From: Bradyrhizobium tropiciagri
Lineage (GTDB): Bacteria > Pseudomonadota > Alphaproteobacteria > Rhizobiales > Xanthobacteraceae
DNA length: 64,000 nucleotides
Assembly (NCBI RefSeq): GCF_018130505.1
Contig: NZ_JAFCKH010000012.1
Span: 147,501 to 211,500, forward strand
Reading direction: 5' to 3'
Made by a program: the position numbers and the translations under genes. Shown piece by piece: positions 51,957 to 62,842 of this stretch (its first letter is position 1; the number at the start of each line of letters is the position of its first letter). The notes beneath the pieces are model-generated. The model was given only the letters and a program-made list of their open reading frames with translations. It did no database searches and had not been told where the DNA came from.

Positions 51957-54296
51957 ATGCAGTTGGCAGAACAGAAAAGACGAGGCAGCAGCCAGGACGA
52001 GCTGGAGCCGGTGCTCTACGCTGCGCTTGTCGATTCGATGCGCCAGAATTTCTGGGCGATGTTCCTCGGCAGCGTCGCCACCGCCTCAGCCGCCGTGATG
52101 ACCGCGCTCAAGACCGGCAACGTGCTGCTGTGGCCGTTCGCCTTCCTGATCATCGCCATCGGCACCGCCCGCGCGTTCCAGATGCGCAAATACGACGAGG
52201 GGCAGGGCGGCGGGCTGACCTATGAGGAAGCCAAGCTCTGGGCGCCGCGCTACTCGATCGGCGCCATCGTCTATGCCGTGGTGCTGGGCGCCTGGTGCTT
52301 CGTCACCATCATGGGCAGCGATGACCCCGTCGCCCACATGCTCTGCGTCGCGGTGACGGTCGGCTATACCGCCGGCGGCGCCGCCCGCAATTACGGACGG
52401 CCGCGGCTGTTGCAGCTCCACGTGCTGGTCGCCTGCGGGCCGATGTCGCTGGCCTTGGCGCTGCACGGCGACTTTTATTACATCGGCCTGTCGACCCTGC
52501 TGGTGCTGTTCTTCTACGGCCTCAAGGGCATCAACCTCAGCCTGCATGCGATCTTCGTCAAGGCGCTGACCGCGAGCTTCCGCGAATCGGCGCTGGCGAA
52601 CCAGTTCGATACCGCGCTCAACAACATGCCGCACGGCCTGTGCATGTTCCGCGCCGACGGCCGGCTGGCGGTGATGAACCAGCGCTTCACCGCGATGATG
52701 AAGCTGCCGGACGATTTCGTGCAGCGCGGTGCCAGCGTGTCCGACATCTGCAATGCCTGCGTGCTGTCGGGCACCATCTCGGTGGCGACCGCCCAGCAGA
52801 TCCTGTCGGAAATCGAGAGTTCGCAGGCCGGCGACCTCGTCACCAGCGACCCGGATCCCGCCAAGAACCGCTCGCTGGACTGGACGTTCCAGCCGATGCC
52901 GGGCGGCGGTACGGTGGTGCTGGTCGAGGACATCACCGAGCGCAAGGACGCCGAGGCCAGGATCAGCCATCTGGCGCGCTACGACGAGCTGACGGCGCTG
53001 CCCAACCGCGTCAACTTCCGCGACGAGATCGGCCGGCTGCTCGCCACCCAGCAGGGAGGCGAGCATCGCTCCGCCCTGCTGTTCGTCGACCTCGACCAGT
53101 TCAAGCAGGTCAACGACACGCTCGGCCATCCCTGCGGCGACCAGCTGCTGTGCGCGGTCGCCGAGCGGATGCGCGAGATGCTGCGGCCGGAGGATTTCGT
53201 GGCGCGGTTCGGCGGCGACGAGTTCGTCGTGTTCCAGCAGAACATCCATTCCCACGAGGACGCCGCGGCGCTGGCCCGCCGCATCGTCGACCGACTCAGC
53301 GAGCGCTACAAGATCGACAACCACCTGGTCGAGATCGGCGCCAGCGTCGGCATCGCGATGACGGCGCCCGGCGTCAGCGCCGACACCCTGCTCAAGAACG
53401 CCGACATGGCGCTCTACCGCGCCAAGGCCGACGGCCGTGGCACCTTCTGCTTCTTCCGCGACGAGATGGCGCAAACCGTCGAGGCGCGGCGCATCCTCGA
53501 GCTCGACCTGCGCAAGGCGCTGGCCAACGAGGAGTTCGAGCTGTTCTACCAGCCGCTGATCAATCTGCGGTCCGGCAAGGTCTCGACCTGCGAGGCGCTG
53601 CTGCGCTGGAACCACCCGGTGCGCGGCACGGTCTCGCCGGTCGACATCATCCCGGTCGCCGAGGACATGGGGCTTATCGTCGACCTCGGCCGCTGGATCC
53701 TGCGCAAGGCCTGCATGGAGTGCATGAAGTGGCCGGAGGCGGTCAGCGTCGCCGTCAACTTCTCGCCGCAGCAGTTCCACCAGCGCGACGTGCTGAGCGA
53801 AGTCCGCTACGCGCTCGAGGTCTCCGGCCTGCCGGCGCACCGGCTGGAGATCGAGATCACCGAGTCCTCGCTGCTGCACAATACCCAGCTGACCCACGAC
53901 GTGCTGTCCCAGCTGCGGACGCTCGGGGTGCGGATCTCGCTCGACGACTTCGGTACCGGCTACTCCTCGCTGAGCTATCTCCACAACTTCCCGTTGCAGA
54001 AGGTCAAGATCGACCGGTCGTTCCTCGAGGGCATCGACAGCGACCGTCCACTGACCCTGCTGCGCGGCGTGGCGCGGCTGTCGGCCGATCTCGGCATGTC
54101 CGTGGTGGTCGAGGGCATCGAGACCAACGATCAGCTCGAGCTGATCAGCGCCGATGGCGCAGTCACCGAAGCGCAGGGCTACCTGTTCAGCAGGCCGGTT
54201 CCGGCGGTGCGGATTCGCCAGCTTTTGAACGCCTCGCACGGCCGCCGCGGCTCCGACGACAAGCTCATTTCGCTGCCGTCGCGCTCGATCGCCTGA
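51957..54296 (+). CDS. GGDEF-EAL protein, diguanylate cyclase/phosphodiesterase
   Basis: A 779-residue inner-membrane c-di-GMP enzyme. The N-terminal about 220 residues contain four to five hydrophobic spans (MASE-like); a PAS domain follows (LNNMPHGLCMFRADGRLAVM). The GGDEF domain is complete (RFGGDEFVVF), with an RPED product-inhibition site five residues ahead. The EAL domain is also complete (CEALLRWNHP; ISLDDFGTGYSSLSYL; KIDRSFLEG). Both activities are possible. It lies between tolB and the FeeM-like gene, all in one direction, inside the Tol-Pal block. Confidence 0.95.
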   Translation: MQLAEQKRRGSSQDELEPVLYAALVDSMRQNFWAMFLGSVATASAAVMTALKTGNVLLWPFAFLIIAIGTARAFQMRKYDEGQGGGLTYEEAKLWAPRYSIGAIVYAVVLGAWCFVTIMGSDDPVAHMLCVAVTVGYTAGGAARNYGRPRLLQLHVLVACGPMSLALALHGDFYYIGLSTLLVLFFYGLKGINLSLHAIFVKALTASFRESALANQFDTALNNMPHGLCMFRADGRLAVMNQRFTAMMKLPDDFVQRGASVSDICNACVLSGTISVATAQQILSEIESSQAGDLVTSDPDPAKNRSLDWTFQPMPGGGTVVLVEDITERKDAEARISHLARYDELTALPNRVNFRDEIGRLLATQQGGEHRSALLFVDLDQFKQVNDTLGHPCGDQLLCAVAERMREMLRPEDFVARFGGDEFVVFQQNIHSHEDAAALARRIVDRLSERYKIDNHLVEIGASVGIAMTAPGVSADTLLKNADMALYRAKADGRGTFCFFRDEMAQTVEARRILELDLRKALANEEFELFYQPLINLRSGKVSTCEALLRWNHPVRGTVSPVDIIPVAEDMGLIVDLGRWILRKACMECMKWPEAVSVAVNFSPQQFHQRDVLSEVRYALEVSGLPAHRLEIEITESSLLHNTQLTHDVLSQLRTLGVRISLDDFGTGYSSLSYLHNFPLQKVKIDRSFLEGIDSDRPLTLLRGVARLSADLGMSVVVEGIETNDQLELISADGAVTEAQGYLFSRPVPAVRIRQLLNASHGRRGSDDKLISLPSRSIA

Positions 54297-54461
54297 TCCA
54301 TTTCCTAAACGACAAGTTGCAACGTCGGGAAACCGGGCGCGGCTGTTTCGCGGGCGCCGGTTAACTGTAATGGAGTCAACGTTTTGCAAATTCGTTAGGG
54401 GACTGTTAAGATTCTCGGCAAGCTCGCAGAAGTTGTTGTGTGTGGAAGCCCGGAGTTTTGT

Positions 54462-55193
54462 ATGAGGTCCCCCGTCGCAGCGTCTCCCGCGTTTTCGCGG
54501 GGGTCGGAGCTGCTTGATCACGTCGATTATCGCCTCGTCCAATCGCCAGCTGACAAGGAAGAGATCTACAATCTGCGCTACCGCGCCTATTTGCGCGAAG
54601 GCGCCGTCAAGGAGTCGCGCGAGCAGCGCGTCACCGACCAGTATGATGATCTGCCGAACTCCTGGACCTTCGGCGTCTATCTCGACGGCGAGCTCGCCAG
54701 CTCGGTGCGCATCAGCGTGCTGACGCAGCAATGGCGCGAGTCCTGCTCGGCGGAGGCGTTCGGCGAGATCCTGCACCCGAGGCTCGATCGCGACGAGATC
54801 ATCATCGATCCGGCGCGGTTCGTCGCCGATCCCGATCGTGCCCGGCGCGCGCCCGAGCTGCCCTATGTCACCGTCCGCCTCGCCTATATGGCCTGCGAAT
54901 ATTTCAGCGCCGATCTCGGGCTCGCGATCGTTCGTCCCGAGCACCAGGCGTTCTACCGTCGCGTCTTCTTCCACGAGACCATTGCCGAGCCGCGCCTGTT
55001 CCCCGGCCTGATCAAGCCGGTCGGCCTGATGGCGGCGGATTTCCCGACCATGCGCGACAAGGTGTTCTCGCGTTACCCGATGATGCGCTCGTCGGCGTTC
55101 GAGCGCCGCATGCTGTTCGAACGGGAACACCACGCCCCCCAGCAGGCGACAGTCGACCGCTTCGCGCGGCCCTCGATCGTCCCGAGCACCTGA
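54462..55193 (+). CDS. N-acyl amino acid synthase FeeM-type acyltransferase-like protein
   Basis: A 243-residue cytoplasmic protein with the FeeM/LuxI-type GNAT-like fold. Landmarks are YRLVQSPADKEEIYNLRYRA near the N-terminus, the DQYDD segment and SSVRISVLTQQW, the FVADPDRARRAPELPYVTVR core and the C-terminal EHQAFYRRVFFHETIAEPR. FeeM proteins join fatty acyl-ACP to an amino acid to make long-chain N-acyl amino acids. The product here is unknown and activity is inferred from fold. CCCGGAGTTTTGT precedes the ATG. It sits 165 bases behind the GGDEF-EAL gene and before pal. Confidence 0.85.
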   Translation: MRSPVAASPAFSRGSELLDHVDYRLVQSPADKEEIYNLRYRAYLREGAVKESREQRVTDQYDDLPNSWTFGVYLDGELASSVRISVLTQQWRESCSAEAFGEILHPRLDRDEIIIDPARFVADPDRARRAPELPYVTVRLAYMACEYFSADLGLAIVRPEHQAFYRRVFFHETIAEPRLFPGLIKPVGLMAADFPTMRDKVFSRYPMMRSSAFERRMLFEREHHAPQQATVDRFARPSIVPST

Positions 55194-55508
55194 CCTCCGC
55201 GAATCAGCCGGTCCCATGGCGGCGTCGCTGCCGGGCCTTCGGCTCCGGAGCGCGACCCGTCGCCGGTCCGCCCGCCCTCCGGAACTTCGAAATTACCTCC
55301 GCCTGTGGCCCGCTTCCGGCGATCCTTGCCTTCTGTTCACCGTCGCGCCACATTTGCCACCCATTAACCATCGGGGGCGCTTTTCGCCATTGGCTGGCAT
55401 TTGATGGGCTCCGGCAAGGTCTCGTCAAGGTTGACGGAACGTTCGCTTAACCATCGCCCTGTAGACCGATTGGGTAGTACGAAGAGCGTGAGCGTGGAGG
55501 CTCCGGGA
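55194..55508. other. Gene-free stretch upstream of pal
   Basis: No gene, repeat or clear promoter is recognised in these 315 bases. A GGAAC at 55436-55440 has no CGTT partner at the right distance. The pal promoter is expected within it. Confidence 0.4.
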
Positions 55509-55991
55509 ATGAATTATCTCCAGGGTATGAAGCTGGTTGCGGTTCTGGCGGTGGCGCTGTCGATGGGCGCCTGTGCCAACAAGAACCCGTTGGACGCCAA
55601 TGGCGCGATCGGGGGCGCCGCGGCCCCGGGCAGCCCGCAGGATTTCGTGGTGAATGTCGGCGATCGCGTCTTCTTCGAGAGCGACCAGACCGATCTCACC
55701 CCGCAGGCGACTGCGACCCTCGACAAGCAGGCGCAATGGCTGCAGTCCTACAGCCGTTACTCCTTCACCATTGAAGGCCATGCCGACGAGCGCGGCACCC
55801 GCGAATACAACATCGCGCTCGGCGCTCGTCGCGCCCAGTCGGTCCGCGCCTACCTCGCCTCGCGCGGCATCGACCCGAGCCGCATGCGCACCATCTCCTA
55901 CGGCAAGGAACGCCCGGTCGCGGTCTGCAACGACATCTCCTGCTGGTCGCAGAACCGCCGCGCCGTCACCGTGCTGAACGCCAGCTCCTGA
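55509..55991 (+). CDS. pal: Peptidoglycan-associated lipoprotein Pal
   Basis: A 160-residue outer-membrane lipoprotein. The lipobox is LSMGAC (cysteine about residue 23). The OmpA-like peptidoglycan-binding domain follows: DRVFFESDQTDLTPQATATL, TIEGHADERGTREYNIALGA and GKERPVAVCNDISCWSQNRR, with the aspartate and arginine that bind meso-diaminopimelate (HADERGT; NRRA). GGAGGCTCCGGGA precedes the ATG; the open frame extends upstream without a site. An intrinsic terminator follows. Confidence 0.96.
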   Translation: MNYLQGMKLVAVLAVALSMGACANKNPLDANGAIGGAAAPGSPQDFVVNVGDRVFFESDQTDLTPQATATLDKQAQWLQSYSRYSFTIEGHADERGTREYNIALGARRAQSVRAYLASRGIDPSRMRTISYGKERPVAVCNDISCWSQNRRAVTVLNASS

Positions 55992-56018
55992 GGCGATGCT
56001 TCGGATCAATGTTTCCAC

Positions 56019-56048
56019 ACCGGCGCCCTCGGGCGCCGGTTTCATTTT
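56019..56048 (+). terminator. Intrinsic terminator after pal
   Basis: A 10-bp stem ACCGGCGCCC / GGGCGCCGGT with a very small loop, followed by TTCATTTT. Confidence 0.8.
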
Positions 56049-56226
56049 GGCTGGTCGTCATCTTGATGAACGGCACCCGCGGCAACTGCCCGCTTGCTTG
56101 TTCTGGCGCCGGCATTAAACCATTTCGCGCGGCGCTGAGCTGGAATTGAAGTGCCAGTCACAATTCCGGCGTACTCCATCGCTCAATGTCGCTCGCTTTT
56201 CACGTCGATCTCGTCGTCAGGGCAAA

Positions 56227-57285
56227 ATGTCATCCAGGCTTCAATACCTTTCCACCGCTGCGGCGCTCGCGGCGCTGATTGCCATTGCGTCGCCGGCCTT
56301 TGCGCAATCCGATGATGGCGGCGATTACGAGATGCGGATCCAGCGGCTGGAAAACCAGCTGCGGCAGCTGACCGGGCAGAACGAGGAGCTGCAGTACCGC
56401 AACCGCCAGCTCGAGGACCGGCTGCGCCAGCTCGGCGGCCAGCCCCCGGGGCCGGGCGGACAGCCCGCCGCAACCCAGCCAAACGTCGCGGCAGTGCCGC
56501 CCCAACAGCAGCAGCCGCAGGCCTATCCGCAGGCGCAGCCCGGCTATCCGCAGCCGCAACAGGGCTACGGCCAGCCCCAGCAAGGCTATGGCCAGCCGCG
56601 GCAGCAGGGCGGCTATGATCAGCAGCAGATCGCAGCTCCCGCGCCGATCGTGCAGGAACCAGCGGCGCCGGCGGCTCCCGGCGGCCGCCGCCCCCGCGGC
56701 GATGCCTTCGACCCGTCGCAGAACCCGAACGCTCCGGGCGCGCCGCGCTTGCTCGGCGGCAGCGGCCCGGCGCCGCTGTCCAACGAGGCGGCGGTCGGCG
56801 CTCCCGGCGGCCGCGGCGCGGGCGAGCCGCTCGATCTCGGCAACGGCGCCCCGCCGCGTGGCCCCGGGCCCAGCGCCGCCCTGACCACCCTGCCGCCGTC
56901 GGCGACGCCGAAGGACGAGTTCGACCTCGGCATCGGCTACATGCAGCGCAAGGACTACGCGCTCGCCGAAGAGACGATGAAGAACTTCGCCCAGAAATAT
57001 CCGGCCGATCCGCTGGTCGCCGACGCGCAATACTGGCTCGGCGAGAGCTATTTCCAGCGCCAGCAATATCGCGACGCCGCCGAGACCTTCCTCGGCGTCA
57101 CCACCAAGTTCGACAAGTCGGCCAAGGCGCCGGACGCGCTGCTGCGGCTCGGCCAGTCGCTGGCGGCGCTGAAGGAGAAGGAAGCCGCCTGCGCCGCCTT
57201 CGGCGAGGTGACGCGGAAATATCCGCGGGCCTCCGGCGGCGTGAAGGCCGCGGTCGACCGTGAGCAAAAACGGGTGAAGTGCTAA
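56227..57285 (+). CDS. cpoB: Cell division coordinator CpoB (YbgF), Tol-Pal system
   Basis: A 352-residue periplasmic protein. The signal peptide ends SPAFA-QS. An N-terminal coiled coil follows (EMRIQRLENQLRQLTGQNEE), then an unusual glutamine/proline/glycine/tyrosine-rich linker of about 150 residues (QQGYGQPQQGYGQP repeats) and a C-terminal TPR region (DEFDLGIGYMQRKDYALAEE; YPADPLVADAQYWLGESYFQ). CpoB couples peptidoglycan synthesis to Tol-driven constriction. The start with AGGGC in front is used; the earlier frame from 56146 is not supported. Confidence 0.93.
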   Translation: MSSRLQYLSTAAALAALIAIASPAFAQSDDGGDYEMRIQRLENQLRQLTGQNEELQYRNRQLEDRLRQLGGQPPGPGGQPAATQPNVAAVPPQQQQPQAYPQAQPGYPQPQQGYGQPQQGYGQPRQQGGYDQQQIAAPAPIVQEPAAPAAPGGRRPRGDAFDPSQNPNAPGAPRLLGGSGPAPLSNEAAVGAPGGRGAGEPLDLGNGAPPRGPGPSAALTTLPPSATPKDEFDLGIGYMQRKDYALAEETMKNFAQKYPADPLVADAQYWLGESYFQRQQYRDAAETFLGVTTKFDKSAKAPDALLRLGQSLAALKEKEAACAAFGEVTRKYPRASGGVKAAVDREQKRVKC

Positions 57286-57339
57286 ACCAGCGGCAGGGAG
57301 GCCGCTGTCCGGCCTCGCTTGCAAAACGCTGGTCTTGCG

Positions 57340-58362
57340 ATGTCTGACGATCGGTCCGCCATCTCGGCAAGGGACGCCAAGCGCCTGTTCGCGGGCCTCG
57401 CGAGCGCGCCTGCGCTCGTGCTCGCGGTGTCGGGCGGTCCGGACTCGGTGGCGCTGCTGTGGCTCGCCGTGCGCTGGCGCCGTGCGCTCTCGCGCGGGCC
57501 GCAGCTTGTCGCCGTCACCGTCGATCACGGCTTGCGAGCGGAATCGGCCCGCGAGGCGCGCGACGTCAAACGGCTGGCGCAGAGCCTCGACCTGCCGCAT
57601 CGCACGCTGCGCTGGACCGGACCCAAGCCGCGCACCGGATTGCCGGCGGCTGCGCGCGAGGCGCGCTATCGCCTGCTGGCACGGGCCGCGCGCCGGCACG
57701 GCGCCACCCACATCCTGACCGCACACACCCGCGACGATCAGGCCGAGACGCTGCTGATGCGCCTGCTGCGCGGCAGCGGCATCGCCGGCCTCTCGGCGAT
57801 GACGCGCGAGACCGACCGCGAGGGCGTGCGCTTGATGCGGCCGCTGCTCGACGTCGCGAAGACGCAGCTGATCGCAACGCTGCAGAAGGCGCGGATCGAT
57901 TTCGCTGACGATCCGACCAATCGCGATCCGGCATTCACGCGTCCGCGGCTGCGCGCGCTGATGCCTGCGCTCGCAGAGGAAGGCGCCGATGCGAGGAACC
58001 TGGCACGGCTCGCGGCGCGGCTCGCGCGCGCCAATGCCGCCGTGGAGGTGCTGGCCGACGGCGCCGAGCACTATCTTGCGTTGAAGGACGAAAGCGGCGC
58101 GAACGCCGGCATCGATGCCGCGCTGTTCACCGCGATGCCGGAGGAGATCCGGCTCCGCCTCCTCAAGCGCGCCATCGACCGTGCCGGACATGAGGGGCCC
58201 GCAGAGCTCGGCAAGGTCGAGACGTTGCTCGCGGCGCTGGATCGCGCTTTGGAGGAGCGCGGCGGTAGGCTGAAACAGACCCTCGCCGGAGCCGTCATCA
58301 GCGCCTCCGGCGGCCGCATCCGGGTCACGCCGGCACCGCCCCGGCGGGGGCGTTCCGCCTGA
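57340..58362 (+). CDS. tilS: tRNA(Ile)-lysidine synthase TilS
   Basis: A 340-residue ATP-dependent enzyme that modifies C34 of the CAU isoleucine tRNA to lysidine so that it reads AUA. The PP-loop is SGGPDS (residues 31-36). Further TilS landmarks are VTVDHGLRAES, ARYRLLARAARRHGATH, TAHTRDDQAETLLMRLLRGS and FADDPTNRDPAFTR. It lacks the long C-terminal domain of the E. coli enzyme, as is usual in alphaproteobacteria. It is essential in most bacteria. The neighbours cpoB and ftsH are its usual companions. Confidence 0.95.
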   Translation: MSDDRSAISARDAKRLFAGLASAPALVLAVSGGPDSVALLWLAVRWRRALSRGPQLVAVTVDHGLRAESAREARDVKRLAQSLDLPHRTLRWTGPKPRTGLPAAAREARYRLLARAARRHGATHILTAHTRDDQAETLLMRLLRGSGIAGLSAMTRETDREGVRLMRPLLDVAKTQLIATLQKARIDFADDPTNRDPAFTRPRLRALMPALAEEGADARNLARLAARLARANAAVEVLADGAEHYLALKDESGANAGIDAALFTAMPEEIRLRLLKRAIDRAGHEGPAELGKVETLLAALDRALEERGGRLKQTLAGAVISASGGRIRVTPAPPRRGRSA

Positions 58363-58635
58363 GCCGGTTCGATTGTTACAATCGCCGTAAAATTCCGGGA
58401 TGGAGGCTTAACCACCCCGAAAAACACCTGATTCAGCGCCATTATTTGCGCGGGAATCGAGCTAGGATGCGGTAAATAGTCATGTGTAGTTCCCTTGGCA
58501 TCGATCGCTCTGGCACCTAAATTGTATGCCATCGACGGGATGGATTCCCTGGGGATTCCCACAGAGACTGCCCAAGGATAAAGACTTGCCCAAGGATGAG
58601 AGAGGCCGCGATCCGCGCGACCACGAAGGAAGACC

Positions 58636-60558
<1,923 letters not shown>

Positions 60559-60595
60559 GCCTCCGCCCGCTAGTTCGGCGGATCAGTTGTGCAGA

Positions 60596-60624
60596 AGCCC
60601 GGCTCACGCCGGGCTTTTGTTTTT
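60596..60624 (+). terminator. Intrinsic terminator after ftsH
   Basis: AGCCCGGC-TCAC-GCCGGGCT, an 8-bp stem, followed by TTTGTTTTT. Confidence 0.9.
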
Positions 60625-60693
60625 GCTGCGGATGGATGCGCGTCGAAGCACTTGGCTGTCGTCCAGACACGAACTGCCTCACCAACAACCGGT

Positions 60694-60722
60694 GTCATCG
60701 CCCGGTCGAGCCGGGCGATGAC
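60694..60722. repeat. Minimal palindromic repeat, GTCATCGCCCGG family
   Basis: GTCATCGCCCGG / CCGGGCGATGAC with a five-base loop; a shortened copy of 47647-47749. Confidence 0.7.
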
Positions 60723-60752
60723 AGTGTGTTTTGCGGCTCTGTATCAGGCAGC

Positions 60753-60826
60753 GTCGGAGCGAAGCGACGTGCCCACCAACCGCGATGTGCTCGCGATGGC
60801 GGGCACGCTGTCGCTTTGCCCACCTA
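60753..60826. repeat. Diverged palindromic repeat, GTGGGCAAAG family
   Basis: CGGAGCGAAGCGACGTGCCC pairs imperfectly with GGGCACGCTGTCGCTTTGCC; related to 10581-10666 and 34996-35082 but lacks the outermost arm on one side. Confidence 0.55.
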
Positions 60827-60844
60827 CGACAGCGCGGTCGCGGT

Positions 60845-60948
60845 CCCGTCATCCTGAGGCGCGAGCGTAGCGAGCCTCGAAGGATGCACGGCCCGGTCGG
60901 TTGCCGTCGACCCTTCGAGACGCGCTGCGCGCTCCTCAGGGTGACGGG
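60845..60948. repeat. Intergenic palindromic repeat, CCCGTCATCCTGAGG family
   Basis: CCCGTCATCCTGAGGCGCG opens and CTCCTCAGGGTGACGGG closes; inner CGAAGGATGCACGGCC. The third copy of the family at 40603 and 42148. Confidence 0.8.
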
Positions 60949-60960
60949 AGCAGCATCGCA

Positions 60961-62700
60961 CTAGTTCGCATTCTCAGCGGCGGGCAGTGCGCTCGTCTTG
61001 TCGTTCGCGCGCACGTGGATGACGGCGGTGCCGTCCTTGTAGAGCCGCTTCCAGCCCGCCGCGTGATCGAGCGCGTATCCCGCGGGAGACGTCGCGTTCA
61101 GCAGCGTGGCGTCGATGCGGTATGTGTCGAGCAGGCCGAGCAGCTGGCCGACATTCTTGGCTTCGGTGGCGTCGAAATAGTCGAGTACGAACTGCTCGCC
61201 ATACAGCTCGGCGCGGCCGTCGATGAACACCTTCATGCCGCGGCTGACCATGTAGCCGCCGAACGGCGCGGTGCTGAAGACGCGCTGCGCCTTTTGCTGC
61301 TGCAGCAGGTCGACCGCGGCGACGGGCGTGACCGACGGCAGGAACTTGAAGGGATGCTGGTCGACGAACAGCTTCGTCGTCACGCCGCCGCCGATCAGGA
61401 CCGCGATCGCCGCCAGGATCGTGACGAACGGCACCGAGCGTGCCTCGCCGAAGCGCGGCTCGGCGGGCTCCGGCCCTCCCCATTGCTCGGCGATCGGCTT
61501 GGCGAGCACGAGCGGCGTGATGAAGGCGAAGATCTCGATGTTGCGGACGTGCGTCAGCGCCATGTAGATCAGGCCGAGCAGCAGCAGGATCCGCGGCACC
61601 GACAGCGTCAGCTTGCGATAGAAGGCGATGCCGATCAGGCCGAGCAGCGTCGCTTCGAAGAAGCTGGGCGTGCTGAAATCGGCCGGCATCCATTCCCAGA
61701 TCAGCGACAGCAGCTTGCCGAGGCTGAGAATCTTCATCGCGCCGAGCAGCGTGTTCCAGCCATAGGGCGTCACGCAGCTCGCGGCGAGCGCGGCGAAGCC
61801 GAACAGCGCCCAGCGCACGATCAGCTCGCGGCGGCGGCTCGGCTCGGCGCTCCACACCGCCTCGAGGCCGATCGGTCCGATCAGCGCCAGGCCGAGCACG
61901 AAGCCGCCATGCAGATTGGCCCACAGCACCATCAGCGGCAGCAGCAACCAGGATGGATGGCTGCGGCGATCGGCAGCCGCCATCAGGCCGCCGAGGAACG
62001 CCACCAGCACAGGCAGCGCCAGCACATGCGGCCGCGCGAAAAAGTGCGTCGTTGATAGCAGCAGCGCCAGCGCCGCGATCAGGAATGCGCGCGCAGGGTC
62101 GAAATACGGCGTCAGGAGATGCAGGAAGATCGCAACCGTCGCGCCAGTCGCAAGCGACGTCAGGATCACCGGTCCTGCCCAATCGCCCGGCCCGTAGGCG
62201 AGGGCATAGAGCACCTGCGATAGCCACGAGCTGGAGATCCAGGCTTCGCCGTAGCGCGTGAACGAGAACACGTCGCTATAGGGCATCGCGCGGTGATCGA
62301 GGATCCATTGCCCGACCCGGATCTGCCACATCGTATCGGAGTCGCGCAGCAGGATCTCGCCTGCAGCGAGATAGAACAGATAGGCGCCGACGCCGGCGCA
62401 TAGCGGCACCAGTCCGCGCGCCGCGCTCCGGTTGCTCACGCTGCTGGTGATGGAAAGGGACATGGGCCTTCTTGGTTGGACGCGAGACATCGAGGCAACG
62501 CCGGTCGCGACGTTGCCGCCAATGGACCATGGCTCCCGATAAATTCGGGTAAATGCATTCGCGAGATCGCGAGCCTTCTGGAACAGGTGGTTCGAGCTGC
62601 GCCGATCAACGTTAGCGGGCGGTTTACCATCGATGACCCGGTGCTTTCTGAGGGGCCGTGAGGGCGCGATCATCGCCCTCCACTGGCGTTGCAAATTCAT
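60961..62700 (-). CDS. Polytopic membrane protein, GT-C-like, unknown function
   Basis: An inner-membrane protein with ten or more spans. The membrane part begins near residue 95 (GLVPLCAGVGAYLFYLAAGE) with RDSDTMWQIRVGQWILDH, and the C-terminal soluble part has the block PFGGYMVSRGMKVFIDGRAE. This layout is that of GT-C glycosyltransferase-like proteins of the PMT/DUF type; substrate unknown. Start choice: ATG at 62700 has a perfect ribosome-binding site (AAGGAGGAATTGCA), giving 579 residues with a basic N-terminal region; ATG at 62463 (500 residues) has a poorly spaced one (AGAAGGCCC) but gives a more usual N-terminus. Confidence 0.78.
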   Translation of the reverse strand: MNLQRQWRAMIAPSRPLRKHRVIDGKPPANVDRRSSNHLFQKARDLANAFTRIYREPWSIGGNVATGVASMSRVQPRRPMSLSITSSVSNRSAARGLVPLCAGVGAYLFYLAAGEILLRDSDTMWQIRVGQWILDHRAMPYSDVFSFTRYGEAWISSSWLSQVLYALAYGPGDWAGPVILTSLATGATVAIFLHLLTPYFDPARAFLIAALALLLSTTHFFARPHVLALPVLVAFLGGLMAAADRRSHPSWLLLPLMVLWANLHGGFVLGLALIGPIGLEAVWSAEPSRRRELIVRWALFGFAALAASCVTPYGWNTLLGAMKILSLGKLLSLIWEWMPADFSTPSFFEATLLGLIGIAFYRKLTLSVPRILLLLGLIYMALTHVRNIEIFAFITPLVLAKPIAEQWGGPEPAEPRFGEARSVPFVTILAAIAVLIGGGVTTKLFVDQHPFKFLPSVTPVAAVDLLQQQKAQRVFSTAPFGGYMVSRGMKVFIDGRAELYGEQFVLDYFDATEAKNVGQLLGLLDTYRIDATLLNATSPAGYALDHAAGWKRLYKDGTAVIHVRANDKTSALPAAENAN

Positions 62701-62842
62701 TGCAATTCCTCCTTGTCATCCGGTCTGAATAGTTGTTCACTTCTTCAGGCGATTGCGGGATCAATCGCTCAAAACATTGAAGACGCGTGCGTTCTCTGCC
62801 GGTGGGCGCCGGCCGGGCGCACCGCGGGGGGATGGCAACGCC

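Noticed and set aside
54462-55193. FeeM-like protein as an acyl-homoserine lactone synthase
   Set aside because: It shares the fold but matches the FeeM pattern better, and no LuxR gene is adjacent.
52086-55217. A 1043-codon open frame on the minus strand opposite the GGDEF-EAL and FeeM-like genes
   Set aside because: It mirrors two well-supported genes and is a product of high GC at third codon positions. It has no recognisable domain. The same holds for the long frames opposite htpG (38502-40610), the HWE kinase (26437-28212) and the GMC gene (19199-21076).
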